Below, piece by piece: positions 24,340 through 33,909 of a DNA stretch of 64,000 nt. Within the stretch, counting starts at the first letter, position 1, and each line of letters begins with the position of its first letter. The position numbers and the translations under genes were made by a program. This stretch comes from Acidobacteriota bacterium (GTDB lineage Bacteria > Acidobacteriota > Terriglobia > Acidiferrales > UBA7541): positions 62,001 to 126,000 of the forward strand of contig JABCZG010000012.1 in the NCBI GenBank assembly GCA_013289835.1, written 5' to 3'. The notes beneath the pieces were generated by a model, which saw nothing but the letters and a program-made list of their open reading frames with translations, was not told the origin of the DNA and searched no databases.

Positions 24340-24375
24340 AGGAGTTCCCGCAACGCTACAGGGAGCTGTCACCGC

Positions 24376-25086
24376 ATGAAATTTGGAGTCGTAGTTTTTC
24401 CCGGGTCCAATTGCGACCACGACGCGTTTTACGCCATCAGCAACGTCCTGCACAAACCGGTCGAATTCATCTGGCACCAGTCGGAAAACTTGGCAAATTG
24501 CGACGCCATTATTCTGCCCGGTGGTTTCTCCTACGGGGACTATTTGCGGACCGGCGCGATTGCGCGGTTTTCGCCGGTGATGAAGTCCGTCGAGAAATTT
24601 GGCAAAAGCGGCGGCATGGTGCTGGGCGTTTGTAACGGCTTCCAGATTCTTTGCGAAGCGGGCCTGCTCCCTGGCGCGATGATGCGCAACAGCGGGCTGC
24701 GTTTTATCTGCCGCCACGTGCACATCCGAGTTGAGCAAACCGATACGCCGTTCACTAACGCCGCGCAGAAGGGCCAGATCCTCAAGATTCCCATTGCGCA
24801 TTCCGACGGGAATTACAATTGCGACGAGGCCACGCTCGCAGAGCTCGAAAAAAATCGCCAGGTCATTTTCCGCTACACCACGCACGATGGATCTAACGAC
24901 AACGCGGGGAATCCCAACGGCGCGGTTCGCAATATCGCCGGGATCTGCAATCGCGAACGTAACGTCGCTGGCCTGATGCCTCATCCCGAACGCGTGGTCG
25001 AACCTGCCCTCGGCTCTTCCGACGGCCTCGTGATTTTCCGCTCGATGGTGGAAGCGCTAGTCGGCGCTGCCAAGGCAACGGCTTGA
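24376..25086 (+). CDS. purQ: Phosphoribosylformylglycinamidine synthase, glutaminase subunit
   Basis: PurQ hydrolyses glutamine to supply ammonia to PurL in the fourth step of purine synthesis. The 236-residue class I amidotransferase shows [24 protein letters not shown], the nucleophile elbow [17 protein letters not shown] (Cys), and the catalytic His/Glu in [11 protein letters not shown]. The stop overlaps the purL start (TGATG), so the two subunits are translationally coupled. The small PurS subunit, needed by this short PurL type, is not seen in the window. Confidence 0.96.
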   Translation: MKFGVVVFPGSNCDHDAFYAISNVLHKPVEFIWHQSENLANCDAIILPGGFSYGDYLRTGAIARFSPVMKSVEKFGKSGGMVLGVCNGFQILCEAGLLPGAMMRNSGLRFICRHVHIRVEQTDTPFTNAAQKGQILKIPIAHSDGNYNCDEATLAELEKNRQVIFRYTTHDGSNDNAGNPNGAVRNIAGICNRERNVAGLMPHPERVVEPALGSSDGLVIFRSMVEALVGAAKATA

Positions 25087-27479
25087 TGGCCACAGCAATC
25101 ACTGAAATCAAGGTAACGCCCGAAATTGCCGCGGAACATGGTGTAACGCGCGAGGAATACGCGCGCATTCAACAAATTCTTGGGCGTGATCCGAACATCA
25201 CGGAACTCGGCATCTTCAGTGTGATGTGGAGCGAGCACTGCTCCTACAAATCGAGCAAAGTCCATCTGAAGCGCTTGCCGACGCGCGGCAAGCTTGTGGT
25301 GCAAGGTCCGGGAGAAAATGCCGGCGTTGTGGACATCGGTGACGGGCTCGTCGCCGCGTTCAAAATCGAATCGCACAATCATCCGAGCTACGTCGAGCCT
25401 TTCCAGGGCGCGACCACCGGAGTTGGCGGCATCCTGCGCGATATTTTCACGATGGGCGCGCGGCCCATCGCCGTGCTGGATTCACTCCGCTTCGGCGAAA
25501 TTACGCCGGGCAAACACACGAGTGAGGAAGAAGCTGCGAAGAATCGCCGGGTACTTGATGGCGTGGTTCGCGGTGTTGGAAGCTATGGAAATTGCTTCGG
25601 CGTTCCCACGGTCGGCGGCGAAGTCGCATTCGAACCGTGCTATTCGCAAAATCCGCTGGTCAATGCGCTCGCTCTCGGTATCGCCAAAAAGGAAGAAATC
25701 TTTCTGGCCAAGGCCAAGGGCATCGGCAATCCAGTGATCTACGTTGGCGCGAAAACCGGGCGGGACGGAATTCACGGCGCATCGCTTCTCGCTTCCGCGG
25801 AATTCACCGAGGAATCGCAGCAAAAGCGCCCCAACGTGCAGGTTGGCGATCCCTTCATGGAAAAGCTGCTGCTCGAAGCATGCCTCGAAGCCATGCAGAC
25901 CGGAGCGGTCGTCGCGATTCAGGACATGGGCGCCGCCGGACTTACTTGCTCGACGATGGAAATGGCTTCGCGCGGCGGCACGGGGATTGAGATTGATCTA
26001 GCCAGAGTTCCGCAGCGCGAAACAGGAATGACGCCGTACGAAATCATGCTCAGCGAGTCGCAGGAGCGCATGCTGCTGGTCGCTGAAAAAGGCCGCGAGC
26101 ACGAAGTGCTTTCTGTTTTCAAGAAGTGGGGCCTCGATGCGGTGGTCGTCGGCACGGTGACCGAAGGCGGCATCGCGCGCATCAACAACAACGGCCGAGT
26201 TGCCGCGGAGATTCCAGCGCATCCGCTGGCTGAAGAAGGGCCGGTTTACAATCGGCCGCTTGCAGCGCCCGCGCCGCGCATCGAGTCCGAAAAAGATTGG
26301 TTTGCATTCGCGCCGGAAGGCACGAACCTCACGGAAAACTTCAAAAAGTTGCTTGCGTCGCCCGCGATTGCCTCCAAGCGCTGGATCACCGAGCAGTACG
26401 ACACTTCGGTAAGAACGAACACATTGGCTGGCCCCGGCGCGAGCGATGCGGCAGTTGTGCGCATCAAGGATCCGCAAACGGGCGCCGTGAAGCGCGCGCT
26501 CGCGCTCTCTACCGATGGCAATGGACGCTGGTGCTTCTTGAATCCGCGCGTCGGCGCCATGCACGCTGTTGCTGAAGCTGCCCGCAACGTCGCCGCTAGC
26601 GGCGCGCGTCCCATCGCCGCCACGAATTGCCTGAATTTCGGCAGCCCGGAAAAACCGGAAGTGATGTGGCAATTTTCTCAGGCCATTGATGGCCTCGGCG
26701 AAGCCTGCACCATCCTCAGCACGCCAATCACTGGCGGCAACGTCAGCTTCTACAATGAGACTCTCGGCAAATCCATTTACCCGACGCCGGTCATCGGTGT
26801 CCTCGGCATTCTCGATGACGTCTCGCGCGTTCTGAAAATCGCCTTCCGCGATGACGGCGACGTCATTCTTCTGCTCGACGGATCGAATTCCTCTGTAGTG
26901 GCGCAGCAAGCTTCGCCACCACAAAGCAATCAAGCGTCCGCGCTGGCGCGCGAATTTTCCTCCAGCGAATACTCCAAAACTATTACGGGCATTGTCGCCG
27001 GGGAACCGCCGGCGATCGAACTCACCGCCGAAAAACGCCTGATCGATTGCCTCGTCGCCCTCGCTGCCGAAGGCGCCATCCAATCCGCCCACGACATTTC
27101 CGACGGCGGCCTCGCCGTCACCCTCGCCGAATCCTGCTTCGCCTCCGTAGTGGCCGGTCTTCAGACCGGTGCTTCTTCTTCCGCCGCGAGCGCCACGCAT
27201 CTCAGCGCAACCATCAAACTAAATGGCGACGCACCACCCGAGCACGCCGTCTTCGGCGAACGCGGCGCTCGCGCCGTAGTCTCCGTGAAGCCAACTGCGC
27301 TTGCCCGCGTTCTCGATACTGCGAGACAATACCAAGTGGCGGCGCACGAGCTCGGCCAGGTCACCCGCGACGGTTCATTCCGCATCGAACATAAGGGGCG
27401 CGCGGTGGTCGATGCTTCGGTTAAGGCGCTCCGCGACGTCTGGGCCCATTCGCTAGAATACGCACTGACTAAGCGATGA
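25086..27479 (+). CDS. purL: Phosphoribosylformylglycinamidine synthase, synthetase subunit
   Basis: The 797-residue PurL is the short type that works with separate PurQ and PurS. It converts FGAR to FGAM with ATP. Seen motifs are [14 protein letters not shown] near residue 45, [37 protein letters not shown], the second-half [19 protein letters not shown]...[15 protein letters not shown], and [14 protein letters not shown]. It contains a less conserved stretch of about 30 residues near 605-640 ([20 protein letters not shown]). The ATG overlaps the purQ stop. Its own stop overlaps the next gene by four bases. Confidence 0.96.
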   Translation: MATAITEIKVTPEIAAEHGVTREEYARIQQILGRDPNITELGIFSVMWSEHCSYKSSKVHLKRLPTRGKLVVQGPGENAGVVDIGDGLVAAFKIESHNHPSYVEPFQGATTGVGGILRDIFTMGARPIAVLDSLRFGEITPGKHTSEEEAAKNRRVLDGVVRGVGSYGNCFGVPTVGGEVAFEPCYSQNPLVNALALGIAKKEEIFLAKAKGIGNPVIYVGAKTGRDGIHGASLLASAEFTEESQQKRPNVQVGDPFMEKLLLEACLEAMQTGAVVAIQDMGAAGLTCSTMEMASRGGTGIEIDLARVPQRETGMTPYEIMLSESQERMLLVAEKGREHEVLSVFKKWGLDAVVVGTVTEGGIARINNNGRVAAEIPAHPLAEEGPVYNRPLAAPAPRIESEKDWFAFAPEGTNLTENFKKLLASPAIASKRWITEQYDTSVRTNTLAGPGASDAAVVRIKDPQTGAVKRALALSTDGNGRWCFLNPRVGAMHAVAEAARNVAASGARPIAATNCLNFGSPEKPEVMWQFSQAIDGLGEACTILSTPITGGNVSFYNETLGKSIYPTPVIGVLGILDDVSRVLKIAFRDDGDVILLLDGSNSSVVAQQASPPQSNQASALAREFSSSEYSKTITGIVAGEPPAIELTAEKRLIDCLVALAAEGAIQSAHDISDGGLAVTLAESCFASVVAGLQTGASSSAASATHLSATIKLNGDAPPEHAVFGERGARAVVSVKPTALARVLDTARQYQVAAHELGQVTRDGSFRIEHKGRAVVDASVKALRDVWAHSLEYALTKR

Positions 27480-27838
27480 GCGATGCGACGATTTCCGTTG
27501 GTCAGAGCAGGGTGGTAACTTTTTTCGCAGTCTGTTGCACGTTTGCATCGATCAATGTTGTTCGCGGCTTACTAACTCGGACCAGCAACGGAATGTTTTT
27601 CGCGCTAGCGCAGAGCATGTTTATTCTGTTTACCGGTGCGGCTGCCTGGTACCTCTACCAGTCGAAGAGAGCTGGTTGGTATCTTAGCTTTATCGTTGTA
27701 TTGAATTGGTTCGGCAGCGTAACGAGTCTGCGTGGTGTTTGGAACCTTTTTACTTCGGTTTTTACCGTCGGGATGATCGCGGTCTTGATCTGGTTGCTCC
27801 GAGCAGAGGTAAGGGCACGTTTTGAGGTGAAGTTTTAG
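27476..27838 (+). CDS. Small multi-pass membrane protein between purL and purF
   Basis: The 120-residue protein has four hydrophobic helices ([73 protein letters not shown]). It overlaps purL by ATGA and is followed by purF six bases later, so it sits inside the purine operon. No family is recognised. The codon usage is slightly more A/T-rich than the flanking pur genes. It may be a passenger with no role in purine synthesis. Confidence 0.75.
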   Translation: MSDATISVGQSRVVTFFAVCCTFASINVVRGLLTRTSNGMFFALAQSMFILFTGAAAWYLYQSKRAGWYLSFIVVLNWFGSVTSLRGVWNLFTSVFTVGMIAVLIWLLRAEVRARFEVKF

Positions 27839-27843
27839 CTCCA

Positions 27844-29352
27844 ATGCACTTGTTTGAACCTATTCTCGACGATCATTTTCACGACGAGTGTGGTGTGTTC
27901 GGCGTGTTCGGGCATCCCGAGGCGTCGAACCTCGCGTATCTCGGTCTTTATGCGCTGCAGCATCGCGGGCAGGAATCCGCGGGCATCGTTTCCAGCGACG
28001 GCACGGAGCTGCATCTGCATCGCGCGATGGGCGAGGTAGAAGAGATTTTTCAGCCTAGTGTGCTTGCGCAGCTTCCCGGGAGCCTTGCGATCGGTCACAC
28101 ACGCTACTCCACAGCGGGCGACAAGGCGCTTCTGAACGCGCAGCCCATCATGATTGATTGCAACAAAGGCAAGGTCGCGCTCGGCCACAACGGCAACCTC
28201 ACCAACGCCGCCGAGTGGCGCCGCAAGCTCGAGCATCGCGGCTCGATTTTCCAAACGAATAGCGACACCGAAGTCATCGTCCATCTAATCGCGCGTTCGC
28301 AAGCCCGCAATCTTTCCGGAGCGCTGGGAGACGCCCTCAATCAAGTCGAGGGCGCTTACTCGCTTCTCGTGCTCACGCAGGATGAACTTTACGCCGCCCG
28401 CGATCCCCGCGGCTTCCGTCCGCTGGTTCTTGGAAAGCTGACCACGCCCGGCGGCTTCGACTCCTGGCTTGTGGCTTCTGAGACCTGCGCCTTCGATCTC
28501 CTCAACGCGCAATACGTGCGCGAGATCGAACCCGGCGAAATGGTGCGCATTTCGAAAATGGGCATCGAGTCCATCCGCTTCGCGCCGGAGAAGCCGCTCC
28601 AGCAATGCATTTTCGAGCACGTTTATTTTTCACGCCCGGACAGCATTATTTTTGGCCGCTCCGTAAACGAGAGCCGCGAAGAGCTGGGCCGCCTTCTGGC
28701 CCGAGAGCATCCTGTGGACGCCGACATCGTCGTGCCTGTCCCGGATTCCGGCGTGCCCGCCGCCGTAGGCTACGCGCTCGAATCGAAAATTCCATTCCGC
28801 ATGGGCCTGATTCGCAATCACTACATCGGCCGCACGTTCATCGAGCCTTCGCAAGCCATCCGCAATTTCGGCGTGAAGCTGAAACTGAATCCCATTCGCG
28901 GGCTGATCGAAGGCAAGCGAGTCATCCTCGTGGACGACTCCATCGTCCGCGGCACCACCAGCCGCAAAATCGTTCGCATGGTCCGCGAAGCCGGCGCCAA
29001 GGAAGTCCATGTGCGTATAAGTTGCCCGCCGACGATTTCGCCTTGCTACTACGGCGTGGACACGCCCACGCGCGAAGAGCTGATCGCCTCGTCGAACAGC
29101 CCCGAAGAAATCCGCAAGTTCCTAGGCGCCGATTCGCTCGGCTATGTTTCCCTGCCGGCGCTTCGCCGCGCCGTCGGCGACACGGAAGGCAAGTTCTGTA
29201 CGTCTTGTTATACGGGAGTTTATCCCACGGATCTGGTGCAACTGGAAGTGCGCGAAAGCACGCCGAATGGAAAGTCGGGTGAAATCGATCATGGCAACGG
29301 CAACGAACCCGCGTCCGCAGAGCGGCCGGTGGTGGTGGAACATGAAAGCTGA
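27844..29352 (+). CDS. purF: Amidophosphoribosyltransferase
   Basis: PurF catalyses the first committed purine step, PRPP plus glutamine to phosphoribosylamine. The 502-residue protein begins with a short propeptide (MHLFEPILDDHFHDE) before the N-terminal nucleophile C16 of CGVFGVFGHPEA. The Ntn glutaminase domain has RGQESAGIV and GHTRYSTAG. The C-terminal PRTase domain has VILVDDSIVRGTTS, the PRPP-binding loop. A cysteine set (CxxxC pattern including CTSCY near the end) could ligate an iron-sulfur cluster as in Bacillus-type PurF. The C-terminus is slightly extended and overlaps the lepB start by 11 bases. Confidence 0.96.
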   Translation: MHLFEPILDDHFHDECGVFGVFGHPEASNLAYLGLYALQHRGQESAGIVSSDGTELHLHRAMGEVEEIFQPSVLAQLPGSLAIGHTRYSTAGDKALLNAQPIMIDCNKGKVALGHNGNLTNAAEWRRKLEHRGSIFQTNSDTEVIVHLIARSQARNLSGALGDALNQVEGAYSLLVLTQDELYAARDPRGFRPLVLGKLTTPGGFDSWLVASETCAFDLLNAQYVREIEPGEMVRISKMGIESIRFAPEKPLQQCIFEHVYFSRPDSIIFGRSVNESREELGRLLAREHPVDADIVVPVPDSGVPAAVGYALESKIPFRMGLIRNHYIGRTFIEPSQAIRNFGVKLKLNPIRGLIEGKRVILVDDSIVRGTTSRKIVRMVREAGAKEVHVRISCPPTISPCYYGVDTPTREELIASSNSPEEIRKFLGADSLGYVSLPALRRAVGDTEGKFCTSCYTGVYPTDLVQLEVRESTPNGKSGEIDHGNGNEPASAERPVVVEHES

Positions 29353-30031
29353 TAAAAAAACGAAAGCGGAAGAAGCCAACCTGCCGGTGAAGACCAAGAT
29401 TCAGCGCGAGATCATCGCGTGGTTCTGGGTGGGGCTTGCGTTCCTGCTCATCAACGGCACGATCGGCCAGGCGCGCGTGATTCCCTCCGGCTCCATGGAA
29501 AATACGCTGCTCATCGGCGATCACCTCATCATGAGCCGCATCGGCTACGATGCCGGCGTGCCCTTCACCAATTGGCACGTGCCGCTGTGGCGCAATCCCA
29601 AGCGCCAGCAGGTGATCATTTTCAAGCCGCCGTTCGCGCCGGATACGCCGGACTATGTGAAGCGCGTCATCGGTCTTCCGGGTGACACTATAGACATTCG
29701 CGACGGCGCTGTTTGGGTGAACGGGCAGAAACTCATCGAAAAATATACGACTGGCCCGAGCGAGCCGTACGAATTGAAAACGCCGTTCAAAGTTCCTCCC
29801 GATAATTATTTCGTCATGGGAGACAATCGCGGAAATTCCTACGACAGCCGCTTCTGGGGCCCCGTTCCGCGCAAGGACATTATCGGCACGCCGGTAATGA
29901 TTTACATGTCGCTGGACGTTTCGCCTGAGGCTTGGGAGCCGGGACAAATTCGCGAGCGGTTTTTTGCGTACGCGAACGCGCTGTTGCATCCCGGCGTCGT
30001 GCGCTGGAAGCGAATCTTCCGTACGTTTTAG
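29342..30031 (+). CDS. lepB: Signal peptidase I
   Basis: LepB removes signal peptides from exported proteins at the outer face of the inner membrane. The protein from 29342 is 229 residues, with a membrane helix (IAWFWVGLAFLLINGTIG), the catalytic serine in PSGSMENTLLIGD, the catalytic lysine in YVKRVIGLPGD, and the conserved FVMGDNRGNSYDSRFWGPV. A longer form starting at 29291 is possible, but the ATG at 29342 puts the helix close to the N-terminus and gives the usual 11-base overlap with purF. Confidence 0.93.
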   Translation: MKADKKTKAEEANLPVKTKIQREIIAWFWVGLAFLLINGTIGQARVIPSGSMENTLLIGDHLIMSRIGYDAGVPFTNWHVPLWRNPKRQQVIIFKPPFAPDTPDYVKRVIGLPGDTIDIRDGAVWVNGQKLIEKYTTGPSEPYELKTPFKVPPDNYFVMGDNRGNSYDSRFWGPVPRKDIIGTPVMIYMSLDVSPEAWEPGQIRERFFAYANALLHPGVVRWKRIFRTF

Positions 30032-30166
30032 GGTAGGCCGTTACGCCGAGAAGCAAAGCTTTGCGGAAAACGTCGCGACCCACCGCGACGTTCGAATGAA
30101 TTCCTCAGTCCGAATGGCGGGCGTAAAGCTTCGCCATCGCCAGATGCGGGTACAAACGGGTCTCTC

Positions 30167-31216
30167 ATGAAATATGCCGATGCTGGAGTGAACATCGCCG
30201 TCGCGGACGACGCCAAGCAAAGAATCCGCCACCACGCCAGCCACACGTTTACTCCTGGAGTGCTCAGCGGCATCGGAAGCTTCGGCGCGCTCTTCGCGCT
30301 CGACCGCAAAAAGTGGAAAGAGCCGGTGCTGGTTTCCAGCGCCGACGGCGTCGGCACGAAACTCAAAATCGCCATGGCCATGGGAATCCACGCCACGGTC
30401 GGCGGGGACCTCGTCAATCATTGCATCAATGACATTCTCGTGCAGGGCGCTGAGCCTTTGTTTTTTCTGGATTACCTGGCGATGGGCAAGCTCGATCCCG
30501 ACGTCGTCGAGCAGCTCGTCGAAGGCATGAGCCGGTCCTGCCGCAAAGCCGGCTGCGCACTGATCGGCGGGGAGACGGCGGAAATGCCGGGATTCTATCC
30601 GCCCGGCGAGTACGATCTTGCCGGCTTCATCGTGGGCGCGGTGGAACGCAAGAAGCTTTTGACTGGGAAAAATGTGACCGCGGGAGACGCGCTCATCGCT
30701 TTGCCCTCCGCGGGATTGCACACCAACGGCTACTCCCTCGCGCGGAAACTTGTGTTCGAAGTGGCCAAGCTCAAGCCGGACACCTACGTTGCCGATGTCG
30801 GAAATAAAATCGGCGCGGAGCTGTTGAAGCCGCACTTGTGTTATGCGCCAGCATTAAAAAATATTCTCGCGCGCGGCTGGGTTTCCGCCATGGCGCACAT
30901 CACCGGCGGCGGCATACCAGGAAATCTGCCGCGCGTGTTACCCAACGGCGTCAAGGCGGAAATTGACCTGGCGTCCTGGCCGGTGCCGGCGATTTTCAAA
31001 TATTTGGCGAAGCTCGGATCGATTGATACCGACGAACTGCTCCAATCCTTCAATATGGGTGTGGGAATGATTCTCGTCGTCCCGCCGCAAAATGTGAAGC
31101 TCGTGGAAGCAGACCTCAAGAAGCGGCGCGAAAAATACTTTCTCATTGGCCGCATAGAGCGCGGTGAATCCGGCAAGCCCCGCGTCACCTACTCCGGCTC
31201 TCTCACTCTCGCGTGA
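30167..31216 (+). CDS. purM: Phosphoribosylformylglycinamidine cyclo-ligase (AIR synthetase)
   Basis: PurM closes the imidazole ring of FGAM with ATP, the fifth purine step. The 349-residue protein shows MKYADAGVNIAVADDAK, IGSFGALFALD, SSADGVGTKLKIA, NDILVQGAEPLFFLDYLA, GGETAEMPGFYPPGEYDLAGF and HITGGGIPGNLPR. Length and motif order match the family. It lies 135 bases after lepB and is convergent with the nif3-like gene. Confidence 0.96.
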   Translation: MKYADAGVNIAVADDAKQRIRHHASHTFTPGVLSGIGSFGALFALDRKKWKEPVLVSSADGVGTKLKIAMAMGIHATVGGDLVNHCINDILVQGAEPLFFLDYLAMGKLDPDVVEQLVEGMSRSCRKAGCALIGGETAEMPGFYPPGEYDLAGFIVGAVERKKLLTGKNVTAGDALIALPSAGLHTNGYSLARKLVFEVAKLKPDTYVADVGNKIGAELLKPHLCYAPALKNILARGWVSAMAHITGGGIPGNLPRVLPNGVKAEIDLASWPVPAIFKYLAKLGSIDTDELLQSFNMGVGMILVVPPQNVKLVEADLKKRREKYFLIGRIERGESGKPRVTYSGSLTLA

Positions 31217-31240
31217 CGTCTCAATCGCTTTACACCACGT

Positions 31241-32170
31241 TCAGTGCCGCGCGCTTCGCTCCGCCGGCGTCCAGAACGGTTGCTTCGTGGCCACAAATTC
31301 GATCGGAACATCCTTCACAAATGTCTTCAGCCATCTCGCGCACTCTTCCATCCCCGCCTGCTCGGACGGCACGTGGCCAATCACGATCAGAGCCTTCCTC
31401 TTTCCTTCCGTCGCTGCGTCCGCCACGTACTCCACCGTTTCCCATTCCCGCGTCTCGCCCGCAAGAAGCACTTCGACGTTCTCCAGTTCCAGCGCATGCG
31501 TTTCCCGTTCGAATCCCGCAGAGCCAGGGCTCAGCGCCAGCTTCGTCACTTTCATTTCCGGATTTCCCACCACGCGCAGCACCGGCGTCTCCAGCCGCTT
31601 GGCCACGCCCGCGGATAATTGTTCCAGCGTAATCTCCGGCACCGTGAAAAGGTGTGGATTCTCCGCGCTCTGATATTTGTCCCAACCCAACGCCTTTACC
31701 ATGCCTACAAGAATTCCATCCGGATTTCTCCTGTGCCAGTGATCGTGAAATCGCCAGATGACGAGGCCGTTTTTCTCGATGAACGCGCGCTTCTCCTTCC
31801 ACACCGCGTCGTTTTCCTCCATTCCCTGCGGCCGATCCAGGTGATCGTAAAACGTCGGCTCGTGGGTGATGATCAAGTTCTGACCGTTCGCCGCCGCCCG
31901 TTGCAGCACGTCCAGCGTCGCCATCATCGTCACTGCAATCCCCGTCACGCGCGTTTCTGAATTCCCCGCCTTGAAAGTATCCACAGTGTCCGGATTCCAG
32001 GGCACGCCAACGTGTTCCTGGATCGCCGCGACAATTTCTCGCGCTGTTGGCCGCTTATCTTGTGCCTCAGCCTGCGGAGTACACATCGTCGCTGCCAGGA
32101 GGCCCATCACCATCATTCCCACCTTCCACATTTTCCACACGCCGCTATCCTTAAGAATCGCGATCTGCAT
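31241..32170 (-). CDS. Secreted NIF3-like dinuclear-metal protein
   Basis: The 309-residue protein has a signal segment (MWKVGMMVMGLLAATMCTPQAEAQ, inside the predicted start) and a NIF3-like domain: TARE.IVAAIQEHVGVPWN at the start, LIITHEPTFYDH, the metal-ligand histidines HDHWH, and LIVIGHVPSEQAG near the end. NIF3 family proteins are hexameric with two metals, and no reaction has been firmly assigned. An exported form is unusual, as most NIF3 proteins are cytoplasmic. GGGGAGAAGG precedes the ATG at 32170. It is third in an operon with cdd1 and padR. Confidence 0.85.
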   Translation of the reverse strand: MQIAILKDSGVWKMWKVGMMVMGLLAATMCTPQAEAQDKRPTAREIVAAIQEHVGVPWNPDTVDTFKAGNSETRVTGIAVTMMATLDVLQRAAANGQNLIITHEPTFYDHLDRPQGMEENDAVWKEKRAFIEKNGLVIWRFHDHWHRRNPDGILVGMVKALGWDKYQSAENPHLFTVPEITLEQLSAGVAKRLETPVLRVVGNPEMKVTKLALSPGSAGFERETHALELENVEVLLAGETREWETVEYVADAATEGKRKALIVIGHVPSEQAGMEECARWLKTFVKDVPIEFVATKQPFWTPAERSARH

Positions 32171-32183
32171 TCCACCTTCTCCC

Positions 32184-32858
32184 CTAAACTTTCTTCTCTT
32201 CGCCCGCGTACTCCGGATTTCTCGCCGGCGCTCTCCACTTCATCTCGTGCGCAACGCGCTTCAACCATTTCAATTCCGTTTCAAACTGTTCGATCATCAA
32301 GCTCACCATCCACACCGCCTCATGATGCGGATGTCCTACTTCCTTGACAATGGAATCGAGCGTTTCTTTCTCCCGCGCCAGCTCTCGCTTCAGAAATTCT
32401 CCTCTTCGGCGGAGTTGTTGCTGCACCGTCTTCTGCGTAGCCTGCCAGGAAAGTCCCAGCCACGTCAAAAAAGCCGGACGTTCCCGCTGTGTCGTCCACT
32501 CTTCGCGCTCCAGGGCGTGTGCCAGCGCCGCGCGGCCCTTCGCGGTCGTTTCGAACGTGCTTCGCTCCGGCCCAGCGACGGGTTCACCTGTTTCGAAGCG
32601 GCGAATAAGCCCCGCCCGCGCCAGTTTCTCAAGCGAATAGTACACTTGCGGCCGCGAAAGGTTTGCCCAGTCCCGAATCTCGCGCCGCTCTAGCTCCAGA
32701 TTCGCCTGATACCCGTGCATCGCCCGCTCGGCCAGCAAACTAAGCAGCACCAGATCCGGCGTCGTCAGCGCCAATTCTCTGCGCGCCCGCACAGTTCGCT
32801 TCGGTGCCTCCGCGCTCCTCAGCGTGCTCGGCGTCTCTGCGTTGGCTTTTCTCTTCAT
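32184..32858 (-). CDS. PadR-family transcriptional regulator
   Basis: The 224-residue protein has a PadR winged helix: LTTPDLVLLSLLAERAMHGYQANLELERREIRDWANLSRPQVYYSLEKLARAGLIRRFE, followed by a long C-terminal helical dimerisation/effector region (WKR... EKETLDSIVKEVGHPHHEAVWMVSLMIEQFETELKWL). An N-terminal basic extension of about 30 residues is atypical. PadR repressors usually respond to phenolic or drug-like ligands. It overlaps the cdd1 gene by four bases and presumably binds the palindrome at 33177. Confidence 0.92.
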   Translation of the reverse strand: MKRKANAETPSTLRSAEAPKRTVRARRELALTTPDLVLLSLLAERAMHGYQANLELERREIRDWANLSRPQVYYSLEKLARAGLIRRFETGEPVAGPERSTFETTAKGRAALAHALEREEWTTQRERPAFLTWLGLSWQATQKTVQQQLRRRGEFLKRELAREKETLDSIVKEVGHPHHEAVWMVSLMIEQFETELKWLKRVAHEMKWRAPARNPEYAGEEKKV

Positions 32859-33133
32859 TTCTTTCCCGTCTTACGCTTCCTGCTCCAATACCACCATTGG
32901 CATTTCTCCGCCGGCAGCCGCGGATTGCGCGCCTGCGCCACCGCCGCGCAAAACGTATCCAGCACGCACGGATCCTGGCGCTGGCCGACCAGGCGGCCCA
33001 GCCGTTCGTACATGCGCTGCGGATTCTGCCGCGCCAGCTGCCCCATATTGCGAATCCCCAACATTTCAAAATCCCGCAGCATTGCCGGACCGATAGAGAT
33101 CAGGTCTGCCAGCTGCCGGGTGTTCTTGGCCAT
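32855..33133 (-). CDS. Cdd1-like helix-hairpin-helix protein
   Basis: The 92-residue protein is of the Cdd1/pathogenicity-locus HhH type: LADLISIGPAMLRDFEMLGIRNMGQLARQNPQRMYERL is the helix-hairpin-helix core, followed by DPCVLDTFCAAVAQARN. The family is predicted to bind DNA or a partner protein, with unclear function. Its tail overlaps the PadR start by four bases. It is the first gene of the three-gene operon. AAGGAG-type sequence (CAAGGAGATCTTTT) lies just upstream of the ATG at 33133. Confidence 0.82.
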   Translation of the reverse strand: MAKNTRQLADLISIGPAMLRDFEMLGIRNMGQLARQNPQRMYERLGRLVGQRQDPCVLDTFCAAVAQARNPRLPAEKCQWWYWSRKRKTGKK

Positions 33134-33176
33134 AAAAGATCTCCTTGACTCCAGTCTTTGCTCTTACTATTCTTAT

Positions 33177-33195
33177 CTAGTCTAATTAAGACTAG
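33177..33195. promoter_or_regulatory. PadR-type operator
   Basis: CTAGTCT-AATTA-AGACTAG is a perfect 7-bp inverted repeat with a 5-base centre, located 44 bases upstream of cdd1 and divergent from the VOC gene at 33310. It is the only strong palindrome in the gap, which fits autoregulation by the PadR protein. Confidence 0.6.
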
Positions 33196-33309
33196 TAGTC
33201 CCGTCAAGGAGAATTTCTACATGCGCCGCTTCCCCCTGGCCCTCGCAATCCCCGCGCTTTTTTCGGTTTCCCGTTTCTGCAAGACAATCCGTCAAAGGAG
33301 ATGAAACCC

Positions 33310-33711
33310 ATGAACGTCAAACGCATCACCCCGGTCCTGCTCGTCAAGGAGATCGAACCCCTCGTGCCCTTCTGGGTCGAACGCCTCGGTTTCACCAAGA
33401 CCATCGAAGTTCCGGACGGCAACAAACTCGGATTCGTCGCGTTTCAGAAAGGTCCGGCGGAAGTGATGTACCAAACGTATGACAGTGTGGAGAAAGACGC
33501 GCCACCCACAATGGCCGCGGAGGCCCGCAAAGGCCCCACCTATTTATATATGGAGGTGGACAATCTAGACGCTGTCCTTGCCGGGATGAAGGACGTCAAG
33601 AAAGTCATGCCGGAGCGCACCGCCTTCTACGGCATGAAGGAATTCGCCGTGCAAGATCCTGGCGGCCACTTCATCACCTTTGCGCAGCAGGCTGCCGCAG
33701 CCCAGCACTAG
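33310..33711 (+). CDS. VOC-family (glyoxalase-like) protein
   Basis: The 133-residue protein has the VOC fold pattern: RITPVLLVKEIEPLVPFWVERLGFTKTIEV, GFVAFQKGPAEVMYQT, and the C-terminal YGMKEFAVQDPGGHFITFAQ. The metal-ligand pattern suggests a binding protein for small molecules or an isomerase. The ATG at 33310 sits nine bases after AAAGGAG; an ATG at 33301 overlaps that site. It is divergently transcribed from the cdd1-padR-nif3 operon and so may be controlled by the same palindrome. Confidence 0.85.
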   Translation: MNVKRITPVLLVKEIEPLVPFWVERLGFTKTIEVPDGNKLGFVAFQKGPAEVMYQTYDSVEKDAPPTMAAEARKGPTYLYMEVDNLDAVLAGMKDVKKVMPERTAFYGMKEFAVQDPGGHFITFAQQAAAAQH

Positions 33712-33721
33712 AATGCCTGTA

Positions 33722-33869
33722 GTCTCCGGGCCGCCAACCTGTGCTGTTGAGGAGGGCTTGTGTCGGTCCGGAGACGGCCTGCAACTCTTTCCTGGTGCCG
33801 GGGTTTAATCAGGTACAGGGGGCGCTTCAGACTAACCTGAGGCACCAGTAGGCCTTTCAGATCCAGTTA
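33722..33869 (+). promoter_or_regulatory. Structured leader upstream of the 33910 gene
   Basis: Exact inverted repeats are GTCTCCGG (33722-33729) with CCGGAGAC (33768-33775), CTGGTGCC (33792-33799) with GGCACCAG (33841-33848), and CTAAC (33832-33836) with GTTAG (33865-33869). The middle part contains GGGGTTTAATCAGGTACAGG. The architecture suggests a long leader RNA. I considered the ydaO-type c-di-AMP switch because of the AATC and CTAACCT words, but the order does not fit convincingly. Confidence 0.4.
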
Positions 33870-33909
33870 GGTTTAGAACAGGTCTTCCGGGTCTGACGAA
33901 AGGTCTAAA

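Noticed and set aside
33722..33909. ydaO-type c-di-AMP riboswitch
   Set aside because: Some words match (AATC, CTAACCT), but order and flanking stems do not fit the consensus I know.
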